From: Victivallales bacterium
Lineage (GTDB): Bacteria > Verrucomicrobiota > Lentisphaeria > Oligosphaerales > Oligosphaeraceae
Direction of reading: 5' to 3'
NCBI GenBank assembly: GCA_017963875.1
Contig: JAGCTA010000348.1
Location: 1 to 22,607, forward strand
Length of the DNA: 22,607 bases
Shown here: piece by piece, positions 1 through 8,020 of the stretch
How the letters are laid out: every line of letters starts with the position of its first letter
Position numbering within the stretch: position 1 is the first letter of the stretch
Translations under genes and position numbers: made by a program
The notes under the pieces: generated by a model
What the model was told of the DNA's origin: nothing
Databases searched by the model: none
The model's input: the letters and a program-made list of their open reading frames with translations, nothing else

Positions 1-58
1 CCTCAAGCTCACGGTACTCATCATCGGTTATCAATCTCTGGATGTCTTCTATCGTCAT
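1..58 (-). CDS. Start of a further gene, probably a third AlbA_2-type protein (partial, cut by window edge)
   Basis: The minus strand has an ATG at 58 preceded by a good ribosome site (GAGGAAG, about 65-75), 19 bases after the stop of the gene upstream. It reads 19 codons to the window edge, beginning MTIEDIQRLITDDEYRELE. This opening (a short helix, then an acidic stretch expected to run into an EFK-like strand) resembles the start of AlbA_2/Schlafen-type DNA-binding domains such as those of the two complete paralogues in this window. That identity is inference from 19 residues; the existence of the gene start is well supported by the ribosome site, the spacing and the co-orientation. It continues the defence operon to the left. 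Confidence 0.6.
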   Translation of the reverse strand, partial: MTIEDIQRLITDDEYRELE

Positions 59-77
59 AGAGTAAACTTCCTCTTGC

Positions 78-1529
78 CTATTTAATCGTTATGTATTTCT
101 GAAAACGGCTATTGGGGCTTTGTGGTATGGTCATTGCCAGGCGACCTTGCTCTAATAGAGGAAGAATCACCCTTTTCACAGTTCTTCTGTCTTTGACATG
201 AAGCAACTGTGCCAGTTCAAGCATACTTTTAGGAGTTGAGCAAAACAAGAGCACTTGTGTTTCATTATGTTTGACTTGTGCATCGACTTGTGCATTGACT
301 TGTGCATCGACTTGTGCATCGACTTGTGTATCGACTAAGGTATTAACGTGGGGTGTTTGTGCCTTGCCTTCAAGTCGGTTATATGGGATGGTAACGGAGA
401 TAGTGTTCTCTCCAAATTCGAAAATTCCCTTGTCGTAAGCGTTGATGATTTTCGGGACGCCTCGGCCAGTTCGCTCGCTGATGTGCAATTGCAGGAAGAT
501 GGTCGAAAGTTCTGGGTTAACTGGCACAGAGACACCTTCAAAGAATCCTTTTACGGTCTGCTTGGGAGGCAACGCCCCGTGCGAGAGGATTTCCACACGG
601 TCGCTGTAGGCGCAGAACATTGGCGAATTGAGGTCCGTCCAACGGTTGTGGACAAAGGCGTTGACAACCGCCTCTCTGTAGGCTTCGGCGTTGAACAGCG
701 GCACTTCCTTCCTCTCCACGACGCGATTGCGCTCGTCGGCCTGGGGGATGTTCAGCACATCGCCAATTTCAAGTGCCTTATCCAGGGAGTAAAGCAGACA
801 AGTGTTGCCAAGTTCGCGGACGGAGTACATCGTGGAAGCTTTGTCCTTGCCATTGAACATGGCAAATCGGATGTTGATTCCGCAGTTATCGGAAAGCAGT
901 TGCGCCAACAGGTTGTACTTGCCGTCGGGCATCAGGAAGCCGAGATTCCGCTTGAAGGTGCGTCTGTTCAGAGTGATTCCCTTGGAGGCATAATAGACAA
1001 TGAGCTTGTCAAACGTGAGATCTTGCCTAGGTGCCTCCGTGTTGGAGAGTGTCGGAGGTCCATTGCGCAATATCTGAAACAGTTCCGACTCACGTTCGGG
1101 GTACTTCGCCAGAACGACCTTGCTAGAGCCGATGCGGAAATAGCGTACATTCGCAAAAGCGGTCGGGACTGTCTTTGCCGCTGAGATTTCCATCAGGACG
1201 ATTCGCTTGCCTTCCAACTCCAACTCGTGGAAAGCAAAGGCGGTGTCAGGAGCCAACTGCCGCTCTAGATAGTGCGCCAACGGCTCGTGTTTCACCTCCT
1301 GCATCTGGTCGAAGTCCGTTCCAACGATGGCATGAGTCTTATCCTCGATTCCCCAGACGAAATATCCGAAATCATGCCCATGGTATGCTGCAGCATTCGC
1401 CAACGCGGAGACGTACTCTCCAAGGGCATTCGGCTCATACCAGTTCGCTTTAAATTCAAACCACTCCTGCTCCCTTGGGTATTCCAGAAGGCTCTGAACT
1501 GTTTTTATGTATTTAGCAGAAGCTTTCAT
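78..1529 (-). CDS. AlbA_2 / RecG-C-like (GHKL-type) putative DNA-binding protein with QVDA repeats
   Basis: This 483-residue protein has three parts. Residues about 18-150 form an AlbA_2 (Schlafen-type) domain with the signature EWFEFKANW and the strand pair YFVWGIEDK. Residues about 280-360 match the GHKL-like C-terminal part of so-called RecG-related ATP-binding proteins: an N-box-like EAVVNAFVHNRW at about 286-297 and a glycine loop ERTGRGVPKI at about 353-362. The canonical ATP-binding acidic/glycine box is weak (EILSHGALP), so ATPase activity is uncertain. Five 4-residue repeats ((D/N)(T/A)QV, about 400-419) separate this from a C-terminal winged-helix-like segment (LLFCSTPKSMLELAQLLHVK). 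The likely role is DNA or nucleotide sensing, or control, within the defence operon. An ATG 15 bases upstream (1544) is in frame, but the GGAGG at 1538-1542 lies 8 bases from the 1529 ATG, so I chose 1529. Confidence 0.85.
   Translation of the reverse strand: MKASAKYIKTVQSLLEYPREQEWFEFKANWYEPNALGEYVSALANAAAYHGHDFGYFVWGIEDKTHAIVGTDFDQMQEVKHEPLAHYLERQLAPDTAFAFHELELEGKRIVLMEISAAKTVPTAFANVRYFRIGSSKVVLAKYPERESELFQILRNGPPTLSNTEAPRQDLTFDKLIVYYASKGITLNRRTFKRNLGFLMPDGKYNLLAQLLSDNCGINIRFAMFNGKDKASTMYSVRELGNTCLLYSLDKALEIGDVLNIPQADERNRVVERKEVPLFNAEAYREAVVNAFVHNRWTDLNSPMFCAYSDRVEILSHGALPPKQTVKGFFEGVSVPVNPELSTIFLQLHISERTGRGVPKIINAYDKGIFEFGENTISVTIPYNRLEGKAQTPHVNTLVDTQVDAQVDAQVNAQVDAQVKHNETQVLLFCSTPKSMLELAQLLHVKDRRTVKRVILPLLEQGRLAMTIPQSPNSRFQKYITIK
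273..332 (-). repeat. Five tandem 12-bp in-frame repeats inside the AlbA_2 gene
   Basis: Five contiguous copies of a 12-bp unit (plus strand GACTTGTGCATC with one-base variants) run from 273 to 332, followed by a degenerate sixth. They encode DTQV, DAQV, DAQV, NAQV, DAQV. The unit is a multiple of three, so gain or loss of copies by slippage would change linker length without breaking the frame. Confidence 0.9.
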
Positions 1530-1537
1530 GTTAATGG

Positions 1538-1542
1538 CCTCC
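1538..1542 (-). promoter_or_regulatory. Shine-Dalgarno that decides the start of the AlbA_2 gene
   Basis: GGAGG on the minus strand overlaps the first candidate ATG (1544) and is 8 bases from the next in-frame ATG (1529). It therefore supports the downstream start, which removes five residues from the longest open frame. Confidence 0.75.
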
Positions 1543-1603
1543 ATTTGCTATTCAATGAATATAGTAACTTGAGATTCTCTTTGAAACGTTGACAATTATG
1601 TAC

Positions 1604-2863
1604 TTATTCTTTTTCATGCTGTTGTGACTGTATCTCATTTGTTAATGGCTCGGAACTATCAACATCAAACTTATCTGCCATCGCATAACTATCAAGTTTA
1701 CTTTCTGAGAGTTTTTCTATCAAGTCCTTCAAATCCGCATATTCTGCATTCTCCAAAATGTCATAATTCATTAACATCCTTATATTACTTCTTGCTTTTG
1801 CTAACTTATGAAGCATTGGCAAGATAATATCTTTATTATGTTCTAAATATTCGTTAACATCTTCCAGGGAAAGCGCAAGTTTATATCCGTCAGGAGAACC
1901 TGCAATAATAATATCCGCTCTCCTGAGCCCTCCAATAACGTCCACTGTAAAGTTCCTCTTACCAATTATATAACCGTATTCTTTCAAGTACTCAATCAAT
2001 TTATCGGCGTATATATAACGCAATCCCTCATCTTCAAGTTCACTGGCATCGAACAAGCGCTTTAAAGTATACCATTGCATTTGAACACATTCATCATCGT
2101 TGTTTTCGTTTTCTTCGAGAAAACGTAATGCCTGATTATATAGACGATCTCTTAAGTCATCAGCAAAACTCTCATCTTGAATACATGGGGGCGTATCAGA
2201 TACAAGTTGCTGCTGTCGCGGATAACAAAAATGATCAAGCTCATGACTTTTTAGAATTTTGCGAAAAGCAGGTGAAAAAAAAGCATCTTTCTTCTGTTTA
2301 TCGAAACAATACGAAAGAGAACCAGCAATAAAGTCAGCTAACTGAATTCCACGATATTTCTTATCATCTACATAATCAAATGAAAAATCGGTATGAAATA
2401 ACTCCATTGTTGCTTTTTCAAAATATTCCTTGCAACTATTTTCAAAATCTGGGCTTCCATATTTATCTAATAGGCAATGAACATTTCCTGGGAGTCTTTG
2501 GAGCATTTGATTTAGTTTTTTATGTAAGTTTTTATAACATGATTTTTTGAAGATAAGGCCACTATCTTCACCTATAAGTTTCTTGTTGCAAATAAGAGCA
2601 AAATATTGAAAAGGTAAATTTCCAATTCTATTAAGATATTTTAATCTCTTGGCATGATCACCACCAACCCTACTGCTCTTTAGTTCTGCGCCACCGCATA
2701 ATTCCTGGCAAAGTTCGTCTATGCCGTTTTCTAAAGCCTGCCGTTCCTCATCCTTGACGAAAACAGCAACCTCAATATATAAATCTGAACTTGGATCTTT
2801 TATGTTGACTGTGCCAAACTCGTCAACGTAAACCCAGTATGCTGTGTTATTGTAGCCAGGCAT
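1604..2863 (-). CDS. DUF3800-domain protein
   Basis: This is a 419-residue protein. The N-terminal half fits the DUF3800 family: YVDEFG at about 12-17, a central strand with CLLDKYG (about 130-136), and the hallmark RGIQLADFIAG at about 171-181. The acidic residues D14, E15, D133 and D177 are candidate metal ligands of the RNase H-like fold proposed for this family; catalysis is inferred. The C-terminal half (about 230-419) is not part of the usual domain and I do not recognise it; it is acidic and helix-rich with a charged tail. The start has GGGAG 10 bases upstream and lies 22 bases after the restriction subunit's stop, so it is co-transcribed. It is more AT-rich than its neighbours. DUF3800 genes are often seen in mobile or defence loci. 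Confidence 0.85.
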   Translation of the reverse strand: MPGYNNTAYWVYVDEFGTVNIKDPSSDLYIEVAVFVKDEERQALENGIDELCQELCGGAELKSSRVGGDHAKRLKYLNRIGNLPFQYFALICNKKLIGEDSGLIFKKSCYKNLHKKLNQMLQRLPGNVHCLLDKYGSPDFENSCKEYFEKATMELFHTDFSFDYVDDKKYRGIQLADFIAGSLSYCFDKQKKDAFFSPAFRKILKSHELDHFCYPRQQQLVSDTPPCIQDESFADDLRDRLYNQALRFLEENENNDDECVQMQWYTLKRLFDASELEDEGLRYIYADKLIEYLKEYGYIIGKRNFTVDVIGGLRRADIIIAGSPDGYKLALSLEDVNEYLEHNKDIILPMLHKLAKARSNIRMLMNYDILENAEYADLKDLIEKLSESKLDSYAMADKFDVDSSEPLTNEIQSQQHEKE

Positions 2864-2885
2864 TATGATGTAACTCCCACAATGT

Positions 2886-5800
2886 TTAATTCTTCAAATT
2901 GTTGATAGCCTCCAATAGACTGTGGTAGTCCTTGACGACATCGTAACGCACCTGGGTGAGGGAGAGCTGGTTAAAGATTTTCCGAGCGCACTCGATCTTG
3001 ATTTCCTCAATGCGACGCAGATCTAGGCTGTCCAGACTCCCCTTGGTCTCCGCGATAAAGTAGATGTGCTTGACTGTGCCGTTGTTGAAGGCAATGGCCC
3101 AGTCTGGGGAGTAATCGCCGACTGGTGTGGGGATGAAGAATCCCTTGCGTCCCTTGGGGAGTTTTGCATAGACACAGACTTCCGAGGCTGTCTCCAGTTC
3201 CCGAGCAAAATTACGCTCGACACTTTCCTCTGAAGAACCGTCTACAAAGACGAATGGCTGGATGCCTTTCTTTACCCTCTCTGCGTCGGAGTACGGGCGT
3301 TTGGTGGTGGGCGAGGTAAAGATAGTGCTTTCAAACTTCTGTTCAGTCTGATTGTAGGCGATGCACTCCACGAAAAGTGAACCTTTTTCTATGTTAATGA
3401 GTTTGATGACCTTGGCAATGAATTCCTCTGGATTCAATTTGTATTTGGCAAACTGGAAAGGAGTGATTCTTGTCAGAATTGCCGCTACGCTCCGACGTGT
3501 CAGTTTTGTCCCCTCTGTGATTTTTCCAATGAGGTCATATTTTACTTCACTATGCCTGTCTGGCTTGAGATTGTAGGTCTCCGTCTGCTCTCGCACGAAT
3601 AACTGATGTCCTTTCACGTCGTCGGCATTCATTTCGTCTTTCTGCTCGCCTTTGACAAAAGTGTACTCCAGACTGCTGACGTGCAGGTTCTTGTCAATGG
3701 ATTCAACGGCATTGGCAATCAACTGTTCAGAATCAAAGGTGACCGTGTAGGCATACTGGTGGTTGATCTGATTCCAAAGTGCCTGGAACTCAGGCTTCCC
3801 GAAATTAGCATTAAGATCGTTACGCTGAACTTCAGGCTTATTGCCGTTGTCAAACATTCCAGCCAGCGCCTTCTCGTCAAACACCCCCTGAATCAATTTA
3901 TGGATTCCATCCGCCATAGGAGCAAGGTCTTCTGGCAACGGTGCAAGCGTCTCTTTCTTCAAATCCTCGTGGTATACATCCGCAACCTTGTTGTCGTCAT
4001 CCACATAGTCGTTCTTGACAAGATATTTGTAGATGCGGTTTGCCTGCTGTTCGGTAACTTGCACCGTTGTTCCATCGGCTAGCCGTATGCTCTTTCCGAT
4101 GAAATAACTGGCGGTCACTGTTGTCGGTCGGTCGTAGAGCACTTCCTTGATGCCGTTCTGCAAGTCGTTGACGAATGTGGCATAGTCCTCGCTGGCAATG
4201 ACAGTCAGGCGATTGATGCGGTGGACATCATCGCCCAGTTTGTCCTTGTCCATTCGCACGAGATCGTCGTTTACACAAATGCGCAGTCCGCGCCCGACTT
4301 CCTGACGCTTCTGGATGGTGCTTTGTGTATGCCGCAATGTGCAGATTTGGAAGATGTTGGGATTGTCCCATCCCTCTCGAAGAGCCGAATGGGAGAAAAT
4401 GAACCTGACGTGCCGATATTCCCCCGAAAGACTGACCAGCAGGTCTTTCCTCTTCATAATCAACTCATAGGCGGAAACATCATCGCTGGAATCACTGCCG
4501 CGTTTGAGTGTGCCATTGCAGGCATGACCTTTATTGTCAATGCTGAAATACCCCTTGTGTGTCTCGTGAGTGTCTATCTCATTGAGATACTGCTGGTAGG
4601 CGTCTTCTTGGAAAAGAGTTCGGCGAAAATCCAGCTCCTTGTTGTATTCTTCCTCGAAGATGCGTCCGTATTCGCCAAGGATTTCGTTGTCATCATCGTC
4701 ATACAGGCGGTATTTTGACACTTCGTCAATGAAGAACAGCGATAGTGTCTTGATGCCAAGTTTGAAGAGTTGCTCCTCTTTGTCAAAGTGGGACTTGATG
4801 GTTTCGCGGATTTGCAGACGGCGGATTTCCTCCTCGGAAATGTCACCTATCGACTTGCCCAAATGCAATTCATTGCCATTGTCAAAAGAAACCCAACCAT
4901 CGTCGCGTGCGTCGATATTGGAAATTCTAAAGCCATGGCGGTACTGTTCCAATTGGTTGGAAGCAGCATAGAGGTCGTCGCCGACTGACAACGTGTGCCG
5001 TTCCCGCTTGACGCCGTTCTGATGCGAAACCTCGAACTCAATGGAAGCTCTGGGCTCACTGTTGCCATCCAGCACAATTCTGTCAAGGTATATGTAACTG
5101 CTCAATCCTTGGAAATTGCGAATTTCAAAGCCCTTGACTTCAATTTTCTTGACCAGTCGTTTGTTGTAGGCATCCAATGCATCAAGAACATAGACGGGAT
5201 TATGCGTGTCCTTGTGCGTTGCGGAATAGTTCAGTGAAAAGAGGGGCTGGAAATTCGCCAATGCGCGCCTGGTCACATCGCCGCCCATCTTCTGCGGTTC
5301 GTCCAGTATAAGAATGGGATGGAGTTGGCGGATGACGTCGATTGGCCGCCTTGAGCCGAAACTCTCCTGCTCGGTGTAGATGATGCGGGCCGCCTTGTCG
5401 CCGCCTCGCCCCTCCTTGTTCTTGCTCTCGTCCAAAGAAGCCGCAAATGCTTGAGTATTGATAATCATCACGGCGATTTTGGGATTGCGTGCGAATTCGT
5501 CCAGCAGACGCAGATCTGAACTGTCGTAGACGAAGAAGTCCGCTACTTCGTGGTACTCCTCACGGAAATGCTCCACCGTGTCCTGAAAGGTGCGCTTGAC
5601 ACCTTCTCTGATGGCAATGCTCGGCACGACCACAATGTACTTCGTCCAGCCGAAGCGTTTGTGCATTTCAAAAATGGTCTTGATATAGACGTATGTCTTG
5701 CCCGTTCCAGTTTCCATCTCTATGTCCAGAGAACAGCCGCCCAGCGTTTTGGAAAGCGTTGCAGACTGCTTGAGTTGGTTCTGGTTTTGAATGTTATGGA

Positions 5801-6047
5801 TATTGTCCAGCAATGTTTGGTCATTGAGTTCAAGAGGAGCGTTACGGAAACCGTTGAAGTCATCTTCACAATAGGCTTCGTTCGGAAGGACAAAACCCAT
5901 TTCCGTGATGATGTTTTTCCCCAGAGTCAGCGAACCCAAGTCCATTCTGTAGCGCAGCGGATCCTGATGGCTCTGCCCGTTGAACACCGCCACCGTACTT
6001 TCCACAGCATCCGTCTGGTAGTCCTGTATCTTGAATTGGAATCCCAT
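2886..6047 (-). CDS. res: Type III restriction endonuclease subunit (Res)
   Basis: This 1053-residue protein is the translocating and cleaving subunit of a type III restriction-modification enzyme and works in complex with the Mod protein encoded directly upstream. Superfamily 2 helicase motifs are intact: Walker A ETGTGKT at about 112-118, DEPQ at 249-252, SAT at 275-277, a motif V region ALREGWDNPN at about 555-564, and QEVGRGLRI at about 582-590. A C-terminal PD-(D/E)XK nuclease site is visible as SPDW (D982), then AETKG (E1000, K1002). Length and order match full Res subunits, with no frameshift or missing motif. The ATG follows a GGGGGA ribosome site and lies 21 bases after the mod stop, so the two are clearly co-expressed. 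Confidence 0.95.
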   Translation of the reverse strand: MGFQFKIQDYQTDAVESTVAVFNGQSHQDPLRYRMDLGSLTLGKNIITEMGFVLPNEAYCEDDFNGFRNAPLELNDQTLLDNIHNIQNQNQLKQSATLSKTLGGCSLDIEMETGTGKTYVYIKTIFEMHKRFGWTKYIVVVPSIAIREGVKRTFQDTVEHFREEYHEVADFFVYDSSDLRLLDEFARNPKIAVMIINTQAFAASLDESKNKEGRGGDKAARIIYTEQESFGSRRPIDVIRQLHPILILDEPQKMGGDVTRRALANFQPLFSLNYSATHKDTHNPVYVLDALDAYNKRLVKKIEVKGFEIRNFQGLSSYIYLDRIVLDGNSEPRASIEFEVSHQNGVKRERHTLSVGDDLYAASNQLEQYRHGFRISNIDARDDGWVSFDNGNELHLGKSIGDISEEEIRRLQIRETIKSHFDKEEQLFKLGIKTLSLFFIDEVSKYRLYDDDDNEILGEYGRIFEEEYNKELDFRRTLFQEDAYQQYLNEIDTHETHKGYFSIDNKGHACNGTLKRGSDSSDDVSAYELIMKRKDLLVSLSGEYRHVRFIFSHSALREGWDNPNIFQICTLRHTQSTIQKRQEVGRGLRICVNDDLVRMDKDKLGDDVHRINRLTVIASEDYATFVNDLQNGIKEVLYDRPTTVTASYFIGKSIRLADGTTVQVTEQQANRIYKYLVKNDYVDDDNKVADVYHEDLKKETLAPLPEDLAPMADGIHKLIQGVFDEKALAGMFDNGNKPEVQRNDLNANFGKPEFQALWNQINHQYAYTVTFDSEQLIANAVESIDKNLHVSSLEYTFVKGEQKDEMNADDVKGHQLFVREQTETYNLKPDRHSEVKYDLIGKITEGTKLTRRSVAAILTRITPFQFAKYKLNPEEFIAKVIKLINIEKGSLFVECIAYNQTEQKFESTIFTSPTTKRPYSDAERVKKGIQPFVFVDGSSEESVERNFARELETASEVCVYAKLPKGRKGFFIPTPVGDYSPDWAIAFNNGTVKHIYFIAETKGSLDSLDLRRIEEIKIECARKIFNQLSLTQVRYDVVKDYHSLLEAINNLKN

Positions 6048-6068
6048 GGTTGATGTTCCCCCGTTCGA

Positions 6069-7970
6069 TTAAAGGATGCTTCGCTTGGTATCAGGGCTGT
6101 ATGTAGAGAAAATCTGCTCAAAATTGATGGCGGTGCTGTCTGTCGCCATCCCCTTGTCGCGGAAAACGGCGTGGACGGGATGTTTCTTGGCAATGGCGGT
6201 GACCACTTCGTCCGTCACACCAACATCGAGGCAGGCAAGAAGATATCCATCTGCAACGTTGAAAATGGTCTTGTCTGATACTGTTTCTTTCTCGATTTTA
6301 CTCGAAAGCGGAATATCTTTCTCGAGCATCACCTGGAACAGCAAATCCTCCGATGTTCGACCTATTTTCACATTATCCATCTGGAGCCCAAGCATATTCT
6401 GCTGTAAATCTTCAGGTCGGTAATAGACATCCTCCATATTCGAGAAATCTAGTTTTAGAACACGGAAACCAATGTCAAGATTAGGTGCAGTCGTTGCATT
6501 CTCTGTCGCAATCTTCTTCCCCGCACGTCTGATTCGTTCCTTGCCAATTTCACAGATATTCTTAAAGCCTGCTTTCGCAGCCTCGCTATTCTCTGCACTT
6601 TTTTCATCTACTTGCACCATAATGAAATTACGATGGCCACCATCTTCTGCATTCAATTGCATGACCGCATGGGCGGTAGTAGCACTACCGCTGAAGAAAT
6701 CTAAGATTAGAGAATCCGTGTTATTTGCCCCAAGACGAAGCATTTGAGAAAGCAATGCGACTGGTTTAGGAAAATCAAAATATTTATTGTCATCAAATAA
6801 TGCTTTAACTTCTCTTGCTGCACTTTGATTATGACCAACTTCTTCACAAAGCCATAATGTATTCGGTTTTCGTCCATCTTGCACTTCAGACAAGTATCTT
6901 TTTTTTCGGGGGAAGGCATTTCCATCTACACCGAAATAGATCTGTCCAGAGGAAACTAACTCCTTAAGATTCTCTTCAGAATATACCCAATGTTTTCCTT
7001 GGGGAACATCAAATGATTTACCTGTAACAGGACTTGTAATTACATAATGTCCGGTAGAACGTTCGCCACTAGCTACTAAATCGCCAGATTGCCATGGCCC
7101 TCTAGGATCATTATCAGGGTTGCTATATCTATTATTCATCTCCTCTGTGCGTGGCAGGAGGCCAATTGAAAGACTTTTTTTTGTTCTAGCATACATTAAA
7201 ATATATTCATGGTTTTCTGATAAATAATGTGCATCGTTTTTTGTACTATGAATTTTTTGCCAAACGCATTGAGCCACAAAATTGACCTCTCCGAAGATTT
7301 CATCACACATTCTCCTCAGATTTGTCACCTCATTGTCATCAATAGAGATAAAAATCACCCCATCATCAGTCAACAGTCTTTGTGCTATTTTCAGGCGGGG
7401 ATACATCATATTTAGCCAACTAGTGTGGAAACGTCCGCTGGCGGTGGTGTGCTTGACAAGACGGTTGCCTTGGTCGTCGTAGTCGCCTGAAATGGATTTG
7501 TACTCTTCGCCCGTCTGGGCAAAATCATCCTCATAGACAAAATCATTGCCCGTGTTATAGGGCGGGTCGATGTAAATCATCTTGATTTTACCACGGTAGT
7601 TGTCGCAAAGCAATTTCAAGACATCAAGGTTGTCGCCTTCAATGTAGAGGTTCTCCGTCGTGTCGAAGTTGACGGATTCCTCACGGCATGGCCGCAGCGT
7701 AGCCTCAATTGGCATATTTGCAAGAAGAGCCGCCGCCCGCTTGCCTGGCCAATTGAACTCGTAGCGTTCAGGGCGTCCCTCGATGACAGAGCGTGACAAT
7801 TCCTGTTTCAATACATCGAAATCAATCAAGTGATGGACGATAAGTTTTCCGTCCTTGTCGAATGCAGGGGGATTGTCAGGCGCTTCCTTGATGCAGTTAG
7901 GAAAGAGTGCTCCAATAGCTTCGATGTTGTCCTGCACAAGGTCTCGGCTAGTCATTCTGCATTTGTCCAT
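6069..7970 (-). CDS. mod: Type III DNA methyltransferase (Mod), beta-class N6-adenine
   Basis: This 633-residue protein carries the catalytic motif DPPY at 135-138 ahead of the SAM-binding motif DFFSGS at 424-429. That order is typical of beta-class N6-adenine methyltransferases such as type III Mod. Mod also provides sequence recognition for Res. The target-recognition region lies between, roughly residues 230-400. The C-terminus (AVFRDKGMATDSTAINFEQI, about 601-620) is characteristic of type III Mod. AGGAG sits 5 bases before the ATG. The DNA encoding about residues 180-420 is markedly AT-richer than the flanks (15 of 60 G/C at 7201-7260 against 33 of 60 at 7741-7800), suggesting an exchanged recognition module. 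I see no simple-sequence repeat in the gene that would switch it on and off. Confidence 0.95.
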   Translation of the reverse strand: MDKCRMTSRDLVQDNIEAIGALFPNCIKEAPDNPPAFDKDGKLIVHHLIDFDVLKQELSRSVIEGRPERYEFNWPGKRAAALLANMPIEATLRPCREESVNFDTTENLYIEGDNLDVLKLLCDNYRGKIKMIYIDPPYNTGNDFVYEDDFAQTGEEYKSISGDYDDQGNRLVKHTTASGRFHTSWLNMMYPRLKIAQRLLTDDGVIFISIDDNEVTNLRRMCDEIFGEVNFVAQCVWQKIHSTKNDAHYLSENHEYILMYARTKKSLSIGLLPRTEEMNNRYSNPDNDPRGPWQSGDLVASGERSTGHYVITSPVTGKSFDVPQGKHWVYSEENLKELVSSGQIYFGVDGNAFPRKKRYLSEVQDGRKPNTLWLCEEVGHNQSAAREVKALFDDNKYFDFPKPVALLSQMLRLGANNTDSLILDFFSGSATTAHAVMQLNAEDGGHRNFIMVQVDEKSAENSEAAKAGFKNICEIGKERIRRAGKKIATENATTAPNLDIGFRVLKLDFSNMEDVYYRPEDLQQNMLGLQMDNVKIGRTSEDLLFQVMLEKDIPLSSKIEKETVSDKTIFNVADGYLLACLDVGVTDEVVTAIAKKHPVHAVFRDKGMATDSTAINFEQIFSTYSPDTKRSIL

Positions 7971-8020
7971 GATGTCTCCTGTTATAGTCGAATTATAGGC
8001 TGTGATTTGCTTCTCTGCGG

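Noticed and set aside
348..1184. 278-codon plus-strand open frame
   Set aside because: It is antisense to the AlbA_2 gene, with no Shine-Dalgarno and no recognisable motif.
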